A stretch of 64,000 nucleotides of DNA. Source: Alkaliphilus serpentinus (lineage in GTDB: Bacteria; Bacillota; Clostridia; Peptostreptococcales; Natronincolaceae). Numbering within the stretch: the stretch's first letter is position 1; every line of letters begins with the position of its first letter. The stretch is taken from positions 1 to 64,000 of the forward strand of contig NZ_WBZB01000013.1 in the NCBI RefSeq assembly GCF_009017255.1. The letters are read 5' to 3'. This document shows positions 50,887 through 60,395 of this stretch, one piece after another. Made by a program: the position numbers and the translations under genes. The notes under the pieces are model-generated. The model had not been told where the DNA came from. It did not search any database and worked only from the letters and a program-made list of their open reading frames with translations.

Positions 50887-52242
50887 TTATACAGTTCCAT
50901 CAAAGCTAGATGTCATCAAATAGGGATTTGAGGCTGGCGCAGTAGCTTGTAAATAACCTGAATCTTCTAGTCCAGCAATATTACTAACTCTTTTAAGACT
51001 TTGCTTTTGTTTTAAATAGCCTCTTTCTCCAAACCTTTGATTGTTTTGATCTACAGAAACCTCTAGGCTGCTTACATTAATCCCCTTATCACCTAAGTTA
51101 ATTTTTAGCTGATTTAGGTTGTTTTCTAGTAGCTCCTTGACTTGAGGATTAGCGGTAAAGACCTTACCTGTTAATACTCCATCCTCAATGGTAATCTTGA
51201 TGGTCAAGGTGCCTAGATTTTCAGGAGATAACTGTAGCTTCATTTCACTTTTTTGATTTAGCACCAATAATTCAATCTTATCCACCACTTGGTTCATAAC
51301 ATTTTGAGGATCAATTTGTTGCTGATTCAATGCCTTTGCTGCACCAATTACTTTTTCATTAATAAGATCTTTTGTTAGATTTATTGGATTAAATTCTATT
51401 ACACTTGCATCCTTTTGTTGAGGAGTATTTGATTCCTTTAAGGTGCCTTTATCCTCCCCTTTGCCTTCTAAGGTTACCTTAACTGTTTTTTCTTTAGTCA
51501 GCTCAGTTAATGATTCCTCAGTCACCTTTACTTCCTTTGCCTCTACATTTGAAGTTGCAGCCTTTTTATGAGCGCTTTCCATTAGGATAGGGTCCATATT
51601 TTTCTGAGACACTGATTGAGGATCTACCTTAATATCCTTATGAAGCTTTTGAATGTGCTCCTTTATGTTCAACAATAGGGCTTTTTCTTCTGACATTTTT
51701 TGTAGCACTTCAGTTTCATTACTGTCTAGCTTAGAAAGATTAAGAATACCCTCTTCAATGGTTGTAATTTTCTCCTCCAATAGCTTAAGCAAGCCTTCAA
51801 GTTTTGGGAGCTCTTTTCCACTGCTATTCAGTACCGCTAATATCTCTTTAATCTCTTCTTTATTCAAGATATCCTGATTCTGAAGCTGTTGTAGTAGATT
51901 TAAAATAGAAGGTATATCAATGATGATTTCATTCTCTTCTTCTATTAACTCCACAGAAGAATATTCTTCAAATACTAGCATTTCTTTGTAATCCTCAGAA
52001 ATTTTGGTATCAGGTTCTTGAGTGCCCACTGCTTCTTTATTCTCTAGAGGCTTCTTTGCTTGATCTAACACAAGGGCTTTGTTATTTGTAGATTCGTCTA
52101 CAGCCTCTTTAGCAACCTCATTCTTATCCTTTAAGGTTTTAAAGATTTCGCCAAAGGATTTCTGACCCTGGGGCTTTTTTAGTGGCATGGAGGATTTTGA
52201 GTTTACCTCATTGGCAAAGATTAATTTTTCCATCTGTATCAT
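50887..52242 (-). CDS. fliK: Flagellar hook-length control protein FliK
   Basis: FliK (451 residues) measures hook length and triggers the export switch through FlhB. The long first part is low in conservation and rich in Glu/Lys/Leu. The C-terminal Flg_hook domain is recognisable: ELLVLNQKSEMKLQLSPENLG, TIKITIEDGVLTGKV and then ELLENNLNQLKINL. The start was set at MIQMEKL, with GGGAGGTG upstream. It lies between the MotE/YlxF-like gene and flgD. Confidence 0.9.
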   Translation of the reverse strand: MIQMEKLIFANEVNSKSSMPLKKPQGQKSFGEIFKTLKDKNEVAKEAVDESTNNKALVLDQAKKPLENKEAVGTQEPDTKISEDYKEMLVFEEYSSVELIEEENEIIIDIPSILNLLQQLQNQDILNKEEIKEILAVLNSSGKELPKLEGLLKLLEEKITTIEEGILNLSKLDSNETEVLQKMSEEKALLLNIKEHIQKLHKDIKVDPQSVSQKNMDPILMESAHKKAATSNVEAKEVKVTEESLTELTKEKTVKVTLEGKGEDKGTLKESNTPQQKDASVIEFNPINLTKDLINEKVIGAAKALNQQQIDPQNVMNQVVDKIELLVLNQKSEMKLQLSPENLGTLTIKITIEDGVLTGKVFTANPQVKELLENNLNQLKINLGDKGINVSSLEVSVDQNNQRFGERGYLKQKQSLKRVSNIAGLEDSGYLQATAPASNPYLMTSSFDGTV

Positions 52243-52274
52243 TCTTTCACCTCCCTTCATTTTTAATAAATATG

Positions 52275-53504
52275 TTAATTTCCAACATATTTCTGAGTTA
52301 ATTCAATTGCCCTTTGAGTTCTTAATTGTTCTATTAAATCTGCAATAAGGGTTGGCTTAAGCTGTCTTAGTACATCAATGATTAATTGCTCCTGTGTAAA
52401 TACGATGTCATCTTCATCAATCAACTGATTTATTTGGTAGGTACTATTTGTTGAGAGCATTTGATCTACCAGAGTTGCTAAATTTTCAATTGGTAGCTTT
52501 TGATAGATTTCCACCAGCTCTTGGATTTTTAGGTCATAGTTTTTATAAACCTGTATGGCTGTTGATAGATTTTTTGACTTACCCTTTGGAGTTTGTCCTA
52601 ACTTTTCAAGCTCTACTAGACCCTCTATTATGGTTAAAGTTAACTCTTCATCACTAACCTTAGATAAAACCTGTCCTCCCTTTTGCGAAGGAAGATAACC
52701 ATAAATATTCACTAACTCTTGGATTTTATGTTTATCGGTATTCCCTATTAAGGTCAATAATTCTTCTGTAGTCTTAATGCCATAGATTTCTGCCATCTCT
52801 CTCGATTGCTGTAGACTTTGCATAATTCTCTCAATTTCTATTTCTATTTCCTGTTTATTAGGAGCAGGTAAATTAAACAATATCTTATTAGATAATTCTT
52901 CTTCAGAATACATAATGTACTTTGCTGCAGTATCTACAGAGAATTTACTAAACAATTGAGGTAAGGTTTCCAGGGTTAATTCGCCATTATTAAGATCTGC
53001 AGATATTTCCATAACTGTATCACTAACCTTCATAGCTGTATAATAATCTACTAATTGGATGATTTCCTTTTCTTTATCTAAGTCAATTTCTTCAAGTACT
53101 CTATCTAGACTACTACCCTTTAAATCGGATCTTCTTATACCCTCACTTACCTTTGTCATCTTTCTTGAATTAAGATCATTTAAAATGATGATTAGATCAT
53201 TAAACAATTTATTATCTTCACTTCTTATTAGTAATAGCTTATCTATCAGTCTATCTTCCTCTAGGGTGATGTAGTTTTCAGCAATCTGACGTTTCAATAG
53301 CTCCTGCTCTTCTTTAGTGGGGATTCTTTCAAAATAGTTACCTATTACCCCTGGTGCGCCGGATAAAAATCTATTAACTGTATACTGAAAATTGACATTT
53401 GAATAATATACTATTACTAATGTTAAAGCAGGAACCAGTAGGAAAGATGCTAATATAATGGCTATCGCTTTGAAGGCCCCACCTTTTTTCTCATTTTTAG
53501 CCAT
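52275..53504 (-). CDS. Long MotE/YlxF-like membrane protein with three repeats
   Basis: This 409-residue protein occupies the position of ylxF in B. subtilis (between fliJ and fliK). It has a cytosolic basic start, one membrane segment (about 12-35), then a helical extracytosolic part. Three similar units resemble the MotE/MgtE-N helix pair: around 150-170 (LVDYYTAMKVSDTVMEIS), 264-284 (LVNIYGYLPSQKGGQVLSKV) and 330-350 (LVEIYQKLPIENLATLVDQM). MotE and YlxF proteins are usually about 200 residues with one unit, so it is about twice the usual length. MotE stabilises the stator in some bacteria; the role here is inferred. Confidence 0.75.
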   Translation of the reverse strand: MAKNEKKGGAFKAIAIILASFLLVPALTLVIVYYSNVNFQYTVNRFLSGAPGVIGNYFERIPTKEEQELLKRQIAENYITLEEDRLIDKLLLIRSEDNKLFNDLIIILNDLNSRKMTKVSEGIRRSDLKGSSLDRVLEEIDLDKEKEIIQLVDYYTAMKVSDTVMEISADLNNGELTLETLPQLFSKFSVDTAAKYIMYSEEELSNKILFNLPAPNKQEIEIEIERIMQSLQQSREMAEIYGIKTTEELLTLIGNTDKHKIQELVNIYGYLPSQKGGQVLSKVSDEELTLTIIEGLVELEKLGQTPKGKSKNLSTAIQVYKNYDLKIQELVEIYQKLPIENLATLVDQMLSTNSTYQINQLIDEDDIVFTQEQLIIDVLRQLKPTLIADLIEQLRTQRAIELTQKYVGN

Positions 53505-53505
53505 A

Positions 53506-53958
53506 TTATCCTCCTTGTTTTTTAACAGTATTGTATGAGATTAGTTCATCTACTAAGACTTCTTCATCCTTTGCCAACTTATACTGATAAAGACTCCTAT
53601 CTTTTTCTTTAATTTTTGAGTAAATTTTCGTTTGTTTTCTGGCATCCACCAACTGTAACCTGCAACCATTTACCTTTGCTTCACAATTCTTAACGGTATT
53701 ACTTTGACTCTTAATTAAATCTTCAAAATACTTAATGGTATTTGAGAAGGTTTTAATGTCCTTAATGGTAGTTCTAATCTCACCCAGTGATCTCCATTGC
53801 TGCTGAAGACTGGTCTTTTTTTCTAACAAAAGCTGCAAATGCTCTCTTTCCTTATTAAGGGCTTTGGTTGCATTTCCCAGCAATATTTTCTTGTTTTCTT
53901 CATCCTTTTCCTTTATATTAAGGATGGTTTCAAATCTATAGGAGAATTCTTTAGCCAT
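53506..53958 (-). CDS. fliJ: Flagellar export protein FliJ
   Basis: FliJ (150 residues) is the coiled-coil stalk inserted in the FliI ring. The typical start FSYRFETILNIKEKDEENKK is followed by an almost wholly helical protein. It lies 12 bases after fliI. The family is weakly conserved, so position supports the call. Confidence 0.9.
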   Translation of the reverse strand: MAKEFSYRFETILNIKEKDEENKKILLGNATKALNKEREHLQLLLEKKTSLQQQWRSLGEIRTTIKDIKTFSNTIKYFEDLIKSQSNTVKNCEAKVNGCRLQLVDARKQTKIYSKIKEKDRSLYQYKLAKDEEVLVDELISYNTVKKQGG

Positions 53959-53970
53959 GATGATCCCTCA

Positions 53971-55299
53971 CTAATCCTTAATAATATTTTTCATAAGCAT
54001 ATGGGTTTCAGAAAAATCTGTTTCTTCATGGGTTCCCTGAACCAAAAATTCATTTATGCTATCAATTTTCTTAATTGCATAATCTATTTTTTTATTGGTA
54101 CCTTTAGCATAAGCTCCTATATTAATTAAATCCTCTGCCTCATTATAGGTGGCCATAATTTCCTTAAGTCTATTGGCTGTAGATAAATGATCTTCATCTA
54201 TAATGCTGGGCATTACCCTGCTAATACTTGATAAGATATCTATGGCAGGATAATGGTTGCGATTGGCAAGCTTCCTTGCCAACACGATATGTCCATCAAG
54301 GATACCTCTAACTGCATCGGCAATTGGTTCGTTCATATCATCTCCATCTACCAGAACAGTGTATAACCCTGTTATAGAGCCCTTCTCGGAGGTGCCTGAT
54401 CTTTCAAGCAACCTTGGTAAAATAGCAAATACTGAAGGGGTATATCCTTTTGTAACAGGTGGTTCGCCAATTGCTAAACCCACCTCTCTTTGGGCCATAG
54501 AAAACCTTGTTAAGGAGTCCATCATAAGCATTACATTTTTATTATGATCTCTAAAAAATTCTGCGATGGATGTTGCCAGGAGGGCACCCTTCATTCTAAT
54601 TAATGGAGGTTGATCAGAGGTTGCTACAATAACCACAGATCTCTTTAGACCTTCCTCCCCTAAATCATTTTCAATAAACTCTTTTACCTCACGGCCCCTC
54701 TCACCAATTAGTGCGATTACATTCACATCTGCTTCGGTATTTCTTGCTATCATCCCTAAAAGAGTACTCTTACCAACACCACTACCGGCAAATATTCCTA
54801 TCCTTTGGCCATTACCAATTGTCAGCATTCCGTCTATTGCCCTTACTCCTATTGATAATGGTTCTGTTATTCTTTTTCGTTCTAAGGGGTTAGGGGGTGT
54901 TCCCATAACGGGATAAGACTTTATCTTTGCAATAGGTCCCTTTCCATCAATGGGATTACCGAGACCATCCAGTACCCTTCCTAATAAATCGTAACCTACC
55001 TTTACTTCTAAGGATGTTCCTGTGGCTTCAACCTTACTTCCTGGACCAATTCCCTCCATATCACCTAGAGGCATTAGCAAAACCTTTTTTTCTTTAAATC
55101 CAACCACCTCAGCTAAAACTGGAGCCCTACCCTTTAGGGTGTATATTACACAAACCTCTCCAATTTTTACTGCTGGTCCTATGGCTTCAATGGTTAGTCC
55201 TATTACTTGGGAGACCCTACCAGAGTATTTAATTAAATCTGCTGATTGTAAGGCTTCACTATACTTGTTTAACTTTAATTGGCCCATATTATCACTCAT
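53971..55299 (-). CDS. fliI: Flagellar export ATPase FliI
   Basis: FliI (about 442 residues) energises export together with FliH and FliJ. It is related to the F1 beta subunit: Walker A GIFAGSGVGKSTLLG, then ALIGERGREVKEFIE, Walker B VMLMMDSLTRF and the PSVFAILPRLLERSG block. The start is either ATG at 55299 (MSDNMGQ), overlapping fliH by 8 bases, or ATG at 55287. The first fits the overlap pattern of neighbouring genes. Confidence 0.95.
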   Translation of the reverse strand: MSDNMGQLKLNKYSEALQSADLIKYSGRVSQVIGLTIEAIGPAVKIGEVCVIYTLKGRAPVLAEVVGFKEKKVLLMPLGDMEGIGPGSKVEATGTSLEVKVGYDLLGRVLDGLGNPIDGKGPIAKIKSYPVMGTPPNPLERKRITEPLSIGVRAIDGMLTIGNGQRIGIFAGSGVGKSTLLGMIARNTEADVNVIALIGERGREVKEFIENDLGEEGLKRSVVIVATSDQPPLIRMKGALLATSIAEFFRDHNKNVMLMMDSLTRFSMAQREVGLAIGEPPVTKGYTPSVFAILPRLLERSGTSEKGSITGLYTVLVDGDDMNEPIADAVRGILDGHIVLARKLANRNHYPAIDILSSISRVMPSIIDEDHLSTANRLKEIMATYNEAEDLINIGAYAKGTNKKIDYAIKKIDSINEFLVQGTHEETDFSETHMLMKNIIKD

Positions 55300-56065
55300 C
55301 CTGTAGAAGTTCTTCAAATAGTTTTTCAATAAATTGCAGTTGAGTTTCTAAGCCTGCATCTATGGTTCCTGATAGTGTCTCAATAATTACACTTCCTGCT
55401 TCAAGGGAGGAATCGCATTTAACCTCCATCTTCTCAATTCCTTCTGTCATCATTAGAATTTTGTTTTTGGATGTATTTACTAAATCGAAGTCTTTATCTG
55501 AAACTCTAATAATGATGGACTCAGTAAAGGTGGATTTCTCTAATCCCTCTTCTATTAAGTTTAATAGAAGACTATGATCCTCTTCTAGTTGATGTTTTAT
55601 CACTTTCTTTGCGATATCTCTCACAAGATATATTAATTGTTTTTCAAGGGATTTAGCCATTCTCTTCTTTTCTTCCATAGTATGTAGCTTTATTTCCATG
55701 GCTTCTTTAATCTCTTCATCTACCTCACTATAGCCCTTGTTTAAACCTTCGTTGAAGCCCTCCTCATAGCCTTCCCGCTTTGCTTTATCATAGATATTTT
55801 TACAATCTTGATAGGCTTCTTCAATAATCATTGCTGCTTCTCTTTTGGCTTCTTCAATAATCCTATTGGCCTCCTCCATAGCATCATTTAATACTTCCTC
55901 TGGAGTAGGTTCTGCTTCTTGAAGGATGTCATCATCAAATTTATCAGCAAGATTGATTCCTGCATCATCTCTTAGCTTAATGACGTTATCTAATTTATGA
56001 TCTGTATACTCTAATTCCTTTTTAGAACCCCAAACGACATTCGTAGACTTAAACACCTTAGACAA
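55292..56065 (-). CDS. fliH: Flagellar assembly protein FliH
   Basis: FliH (257 residues) regulates FliI and docks it to the C-ring. It has a long helical middle with Gly-spaced repeats (YEEGFNEGLNKGYSEVDEEI, about 110-130), the GxxxG type typical of FliH. The C-terminal VNTSKNKILMM to GSVIIETLSGTIDAGLETQL part is the V-ATPase E-like domain. It starts at TTG, 9 bases after GGAGGAG, and overlaps the fliG end by 8 bases (TTGTCTAA). Confidence 0.92.
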   Translation of the reverse strand: MSKVFKSTNVVWGSKKELEYTDHKLDNVIKLRDDAGINLADKFDDDILQEAEPTPEEVLNDAMEEANRIIEEAKREAAMIIEEAYQDCKNIYDKAKREGYEEGFNEGLNKGYSEVDEEIKEAMEIKLHTMEEKKRMAKSLEKQLIYLVRDIAKKVIKHQLEEDHSLLLNLIEEGLEKSTFTESIIIRVSDKDFDLVNTSKNKILMMTEGIEKMEVKCDSSLEAGSVIIETLSGTIDAGLETQLQFIEKLFEELLQDE

Positions 56066-57074
56066 TTATTTCATCTCCTCCGCCTCGGGCTATAATAATT
56101 TCGCCAGCTTCTTCAAGCTTTCTGATAATATTCACAATTTTCTGTTGAGATTCTTCTACATCTCTTAATCTAACAGGGCCCATAAATTCCATGTCCTCTT
56201 TAATCATTTCTGCCATACGCTTAGACATATTTGCATAAATAACATTGGCAACCTCTTCTGTTGCTCCCTTTAATGCAATAGCCAACTCCTTGTTATCAAT
56301 TTCTCTAATAAATCTTTGGATAGAGGAGCTATCAAGGCTAATAATGTCTTCGAATACAAACATTCTCTTGCGAATTTCATCTGCTAACTCAGCATCTTGG
56401 ATATCTAGGGTATCCATAATATTCTTTTCTGTTCCCCTATCAACAAAGTTGAGTATATCAACAATGGATTGGAGTCCTCCAGCTGAAGTATAATCTTGAC
56501 TTACCAATGAAGATAGCTTTCTTTCTAAAACCGACTCCACCTCTTTAATAATTTCAGGAGAAGTTCTATCCATTACTGCAATCCGTTGAGCAACCTCCGC
56601 TTGCTTAACAGGAGGTAGCGCAGAAAGAATTTGTGCAGATTGATTGGATGGTAAGTAGGCTAATATTAAGGAAATTGTTTGAGGATGCTCATTTTGGATA
56701 AAATTAAGGAGTTGACTGGGATCAGCCTTGCGGGCAAAATCAAAGGGTTTCACCTGAAGGGATGCCGTTAGCTTATTAATGATATCCATGGCCTTTTGAG
56801 AGCCTAAAGCCTTCTCCAATACGTCCTTTGCGTAATTTATACCACCTTCTGAGATATATTCCTGAGCTACACATATCTCATAGAATTCAGAAAGAATCCT
56901 TTCCTTTTCCTCTGGGGATACCTTCCTCATATTGGCGATTTCTAAAGTCAGTTCTTCTATCTCATCATCATTTAAATGTTTAAATATTTGGGCAGAATAT
57001 TCTGGACCTAAGCTTATAAGCAGTATTGCAGCCTTTTCTCTTCCAGACAATTCTCCCTTGGCAGACTTTCTCAC
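56058..57074 (-). CDS. fliG: Flagellar motor switch protein FliG
   Basis: FliG (338 residues) links the MS ring to the C-ring and contacts MotA. Domains N (SGREKAAILLISLG), M (FIQNEHPQTISLILAYLP with the EHPQ motif) and C (FEDIISLDSSSIQRFIREID) are complete. The start is best at GTG (57074), 6 bases after GAGGTG. This gives 338 residues, the same length as the B. subtilis protein. An upstream GTG lies inside the ribosome site. Confidence 0.96.
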   Translation of the reverse strand: MRKSAKGELSGREKAAILLISLGPEYSAQIFKHLNDDEIEELTLEIANMRKVSPEEKERILSEFYEICVAQEYISEGGINYAKDVLEKALGSQKAMDIINKLTASLQVKPFDFARKADPSQLLNFIQNEHPQTISLILAYLPSNQSAQILSALPPVKQAEVAQRIAVMDRTSPEIIKEVESVLERKLSSLVSQDYTSAGGLQSIVDILNFVDRGTEKNIMDTLDIQDAELADEIRKRMFVFEDIISLDSSSIQRFIREIDNKELAIALKGATEEVANVIYANMSKRMAEMIKEDMEFMGPVRLRDVEESQQKIVNIIRKLEEAGEIIIARGGGDEIIV

Positions 57075-57085
57075 GATCTTCACCT

Positions 57086-58633
57086 CTACTCTTCACTAAG
57101 CCAGTTTTTTAATAGCTGTGCCACTGCTTCGGGCTTTTTGGCTACCATTTTTTCGATTTGCTGCTTAACTTGTGATCCAGATAATTCTAGGTCTATTTCT
57201 TCTAGCTCTTCCTTTGGAATAATTTCCTTTGCACTTTCTAAAGGTTGAGCCTTTGATTTCTTTTTAATTATGGTGGCTGTAACAAATATACCAGCTAATA
57301 ATAATGCTCCTAACATTCCCAATACCCAGAAGGGCATCCCCATAAATCCAGAGGTAGCAGAAGCATCAATAGCTGCCCTCATCTGATCCTGTATAGCATT
57401 ATTAAACTCCTTAACGCCAACCTGAACCACTCTAGTATCTAAGCCTGCCGCAGCAGAGATAATACTTTGTAATTCCTGTATTTCCTCATCACTTAGACTT
57501 CCAGTGTTAATTGCTTGGCTATTTATGTAGACAGCTACTGTTATATCCTTCACCTGTCCTTGGGCTGTAACAATTTTTCTTCTTAATTCATTAATTTCAT
57601 AGTTTATTGTTTGACTGGCTTCACTATATCTTGAAGCGCTGGGATCATTTTCTACATACTGGGTAGGATCCTCTGTATTTGTATCTGTTCCTGGAGCACC
57701 CCCTACCCCTTCATTGGTTGCATTTTGCTGAAGCTCCTGCATGCTTCTAATAATTCCTGTTGTCTCTCCCTCTATCGGAGGAGAAAACTCTTTAATTTCA
57801 GTAACTTGACTATCAAAATCTAATTTAACATTGGCCATCACGACAACATTGCCATATCCATAAACAGTTGATAGAAATTCCGTAATACTATTTTCTAAAT
57901 CCGTCTTCACAACATGCTGTAAGTTCATCTGATCATTTACAGTAAAGCTTCCCGTCCCATCAGATCTTTGATTTAAAACCCGTCCATCACTTCCATGTAT
58001 GGTAACATTTTCAGGATCTAAACCTTCTACTGCATTTGATACAAGAAGAACGATGCCGTTTATACTATTAGAATCGAGATTTGCATGGGTTCCTAATTCT
58101 AGGAATACTGACGCCTTTGAGAGATGGTTATTGTCTGAGAAAACAAAATTACCTTTGTCGGGTACAGTTAAATTTACTACTGCCTTCTTAACCCCTGGTA
58201 TATATTCTATCGTGCTGGCAAGATAATTTTGCTGAGCTATTAAGAATTTTTGTGTTCTTTCTTCGCTGGTCATCATAAAGGAATTTGAAAAGGCATCCTC
58301 AAAGGAAAACCTTGAAGCTGGTAAACCATTGGTGGCTACTACTACCTGTGCCCTCTGTTCATCTTCCTTTGCCACCAAAATTTCGCTACTGGTGGCACCA
58401 AGTTTGGCTTTAATGTTATTTGAACCTAGGGTATCAAGAATTTCACCCGCCTGCTTTGCTTCAAGATTATTATAAAGAACTACGTACTCTGTTCTTGTAA
58501 AAAACCATATAATTGCAGTAATGGTTATTAGTAATAGAATTGCAGAAATGGCTATTTTAATTTTTTGTTTTTTCTCCATTCCTTGAAAAAACTCATTTAG
58601 TTGATTTCGTACTGTTTCTATTGCTTCAGACAT
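57086..58633 (-). CDS. fliF: Flagellar MS-ring protein FliF
   Basis: FliF (515 residues) forms the MS ring in the membrane. It has two membrane helices (about 25-45 and 430-455). The YscJ-like domain holds LYNNLEAKQAGEILDTLGSN and YLASTIEYIPGVKKAVVNLT. The C-terminal FliG-binding helix is IEKMVAKKPEAVAQLLKNWL. Length is normal. Confidence 0.97.
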   Translation of the reverse strand: MSEAIETVRNQLNEFFQGMEKKQKIKIAISAILLLITITAIIWFFTRTEYVVLYNNLEAKQAGEILDTLGSNNIKAKLGATSSEILVAKEDEQRAQVVVATNGLPASRFSFEDAFSNSFMMTSEERTQKFLIAQQNYLASTIEYIPGVKKAVVNLTVPDKGNFVFSDNNHLSKASVFLELGTHANLDSNSINGIVLLVSNAVEGLDPENVTIHGSDGRVLNQRSDGTGSFTVNDQMNLQHVVKTDLENSITEFLSTVYGYGNVVVMANVKLDFDSQVTEIKEFSPPIEGETTGIIRSMQELQQNATNEGVGGAPGTDTNTEDPTQYVENDPSASRYSEASQTINYEINELRRKIVTAQGQVKDITVAVYINSQAINTGSLSDEEIQELQSIISAAAGLDTRVVQVGVKEFNNAIQDQMRAAIDASATSGFMGMPFWVLGMLGALLLAGIFVTATIIKKKSKAQPLESAKEIIPKEELEEIDLELSGSQVKQQIEKMVAKKPEAVAQLLKNWLSEE

Positions 58634-58657
58634 TGAATCACCCCATTTCAGCTATAA

Positions 58658-58954
58658 TTAAATCTGCATCCTTGTTATTTCTCGATAAGCATCTAGCACC
58701 TTATTTCGTACTTGTAATATTAACTGCATAGAAATATCAGCCTTTTGTGCCGCTATCATAGCTTCATGTATATTGTCCACTTGTCCAGAGGCAATTTTTT
58801 CTGAAAAATTTTGGCTTTCTTTTTCAAGGCGATCAGCATTCTTCAAAGATTCGGCAAACATATCGCTGAAGGAAACAGCACCCTTTTCCTTTGTCTCAGC
58901 AAACAAACCTAAAGAATTACTTAGGATTTGGCTAGGATTATTGATAATCTTCAT
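58658..58954 (-). CDS. fliE: Flagellar hook-basal body protein FliE
   Basis: FliE (98 residues) joins the MS ring to the rod. The pattern SFSDMFAESLKNADRLEKES, then IHEAMIAAQKADISMQLILQVRNKVLDAYREI is typical. The start was set at MKIINNP, with AAGGAATG upstream; it gives the normal length. An ATG 54 bases further up is not supported. A 120-base gap with no evident gene separates it from flgC. Confidence 0.95.
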   Translation of the reverse strand: MKIINNPSQILSNSLGLFAETKEKGAVSFSDMFAESLKNADRLEKESQNFSEKIASGQVDNIHEAMIAAQKADISMQLILQVRNKVLDAYREITRMQI

Positions 58955-59074
58955 TTCTGTTACCATTCCTTTCCTTAAAGTGAAGGGATAATCGTAATTA
59001 TTTGTCAATCAAGTTTAGTAGGTTTATGTAATTTGCATACTTCTTAAAAAAAATAGTATTAGTCCATACAGATT

Positions 59075-59515
59075 TTATCGAATTTCTAGGGCCTTCATTG
59101 CCATAGATTTGGTTGCATTCATTGCTGTAACATTGGCCTCATAACCTCTAGTTGCTGATATCATATTGGCCATTTCTGTTACTATGTCTACATTAGGCAT
59201 TGATACGTATCCTTCAGCATCAGCATCGGGATGTCCTGGGTCATATAACTTTTTGAATGGAGATTGATCTTCTTTTATGCCAACTACTTCCACACCCTTT
59301 AATCCCGCCTGTCTTTTAGATTCATTATTTAAGTACTGTGTAAAGGGCACTCCATGATCTTTGGTTTTAAAGACCACTATTTGTCTTCTAAAAGGACTTC
59401 CATTTGCAGCTCTAGTGGTATTGGCATTGGCTATATTCTTAGATATGGTATCCATTCGGAGTCTCTCAGCAGTTAAGCCAGTTGCACTTATATTTATAGC
59501 ATTAAATATACTCAT
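59075..59515 (-). CDS. flgC: Flagellar basal-body rod protein FlgC
   Basis: FlgC (146 residues) is a proximal rod component. It has the N-terminal ATGLTAERLRMDTISKNIANANT motif (in two parts) and the C-terminal VTEMANMISATRGYEANVTA helix. It follows flgB by 6 bases. Confidence 0.96.
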   Translation of the reverse strand: MSIFNAINISATGLTAERLRMDTISKNIANANTTRAANGSPFRRQIVVFKTKDHGVPFTQYLNNESKRQAGLKGVEVVGIKEDQSPFKKLYDPGHPDADAEGYVSMPNVDIVTEMANMISATRGYEANVTAMNATKSMAMKALEIR

Positions 59516-59521
59516 CTATCA

Positions 59522-59917
59522 TCACTTCCCTTCATTTATTACAGATTTAATTCTTTGTAACTGTAGATTTAGTTGACTTGTTAGTGTATTGTATAAAATA
59601 CTATTTTTAGCTAAGTCTGCCATTTCTACATCTATATCAACATTATTGCCATCACGTCTAGTACTGTAATGGGATTCTTCCTTCACCTTATGCTGTATAC
59701 CACCATCAAGGCTCTGGCCTATCTTAAAGTGCTTTTCATGGGTGGTATTACCAATAATGTTTTTCTTATTTAATGCTGCAGCCAAAGCTTCTTCAAATTC
59801 AACGCTGGATTTCTTAAAATTTGGCGTATTGGCATTGGCAATATTGTTGGAGATTACTTCGTTTCTTTTCCAAGAAGCGTTTAAAGCACTTTCCAATAAA
59901 TTGATATTCTTAAACAT
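59522..59917 (-). CDS. flgB: Flagellar basal-body rod protein FlgB
   Basis: FlgB (131 residues) is a proximal rod component. The motif SWKRNEVISNNIANANTPNF near the start and the end helix VDIDVEMADLAKNSILYNTL identify it. AAGGAGA precedes the ATG. It is the first gene of the motility cluster, after an AT-rich gap that should contain the main promoter. Confidence 0.96.
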   Translation of the reverse strand: MFKNINLLESALNASWKRNEVISNNIANANTPNFKKSSVEFEEALAAALNKKNIIGNTTHEKHFKIGQSLDGGIQHKVKEESHYSTRRDGNNVDIDVEMADLAKNSILYNTLTSQLNLQLQRIKSVINEGK

Positions 59918-60324
59918 TTTATTTCTCCTTTCATAGGTTTATTTAGGAGCTTATCGTTTTAGATGGGGTAACCTAATTTTTGATTGCTTTTCGTAGTAAT
60001 ATATTTTTAATGAAATGCATAAAAATCTTATTTAATAATTAGCCAAAAAAATACTATTTCCTTCTTTTTTTTTTATATTTCTACATACAATACTATGGTC
60101 CTATTATGTATATAATCTTTATTTTATTACATTTACAGACTTATAGGAATAATTAATTTGTCTAATGCATATTCTACATTTTATTACAAAAAATTACATA
60201 GACTATTATAATATATTCTAGCAGAAACTTCTATAGAAATTCCAAACATAATTGTTAAATTATTAATTATGGTATTATTTTACTATATAATATACAATAA
60301 TCTTTTTATGTTAATATTTCCATA
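59918..60324. other. AT-rich gap before the motility cluster
   Basis: No gene or convincing ncRNA is visible. The stretch is extremely AT-rich. On the minus strand the best SigA-like site is TTAACA (60253-60258), then 17 bases, then TATAGA (60230-60235). A sequence AACGATAA (59951-59958) resembles a SigD -10 box, but no matching -35 is well placed. No clear CodY box was seen. The flgB ribosome site GGAGA is at the lower end. Confidence 0.5.
60230..60258 (-). promoter_or_regulatory. Candidate promoter of the flagellar cluster
   Basis: TTAACA and TATAGA are spaced 17 bases apart on the minus strand. The leader to flgB would be about 300 bases. Because the region is so AT-rich, this is only the best of several weak candidates. 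Confidence 0.3.
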
Positions 60325-60354
60325 CAAAAAAAGACCTCATTATATGAGGTCTTT
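60325..60354 (-). terminator. Rho-independent terminator of codY
   Basis: A perfect 10-bp stem (AAAGACCTCA/TGAGGTCTTT, loop of 5) at 60330-60354 is followed on the minus strand by seven Ts. It lies 41 bases after the codY stop and separates hslVU-codY from the flagellar genes. Confidence 0.88.
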
Positions 60355-60395
60355 ATTAATGGTTTATCGCCAGCTGTCATCTACTGACTTTATTA

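Noticed and set aside
59918-60324. CodY-binding site in the codY-flgB gap
   Set aside because: No stretch comes close enough to the AATTTTCWGAAAATT consensus to stand out from the AT-rich background.
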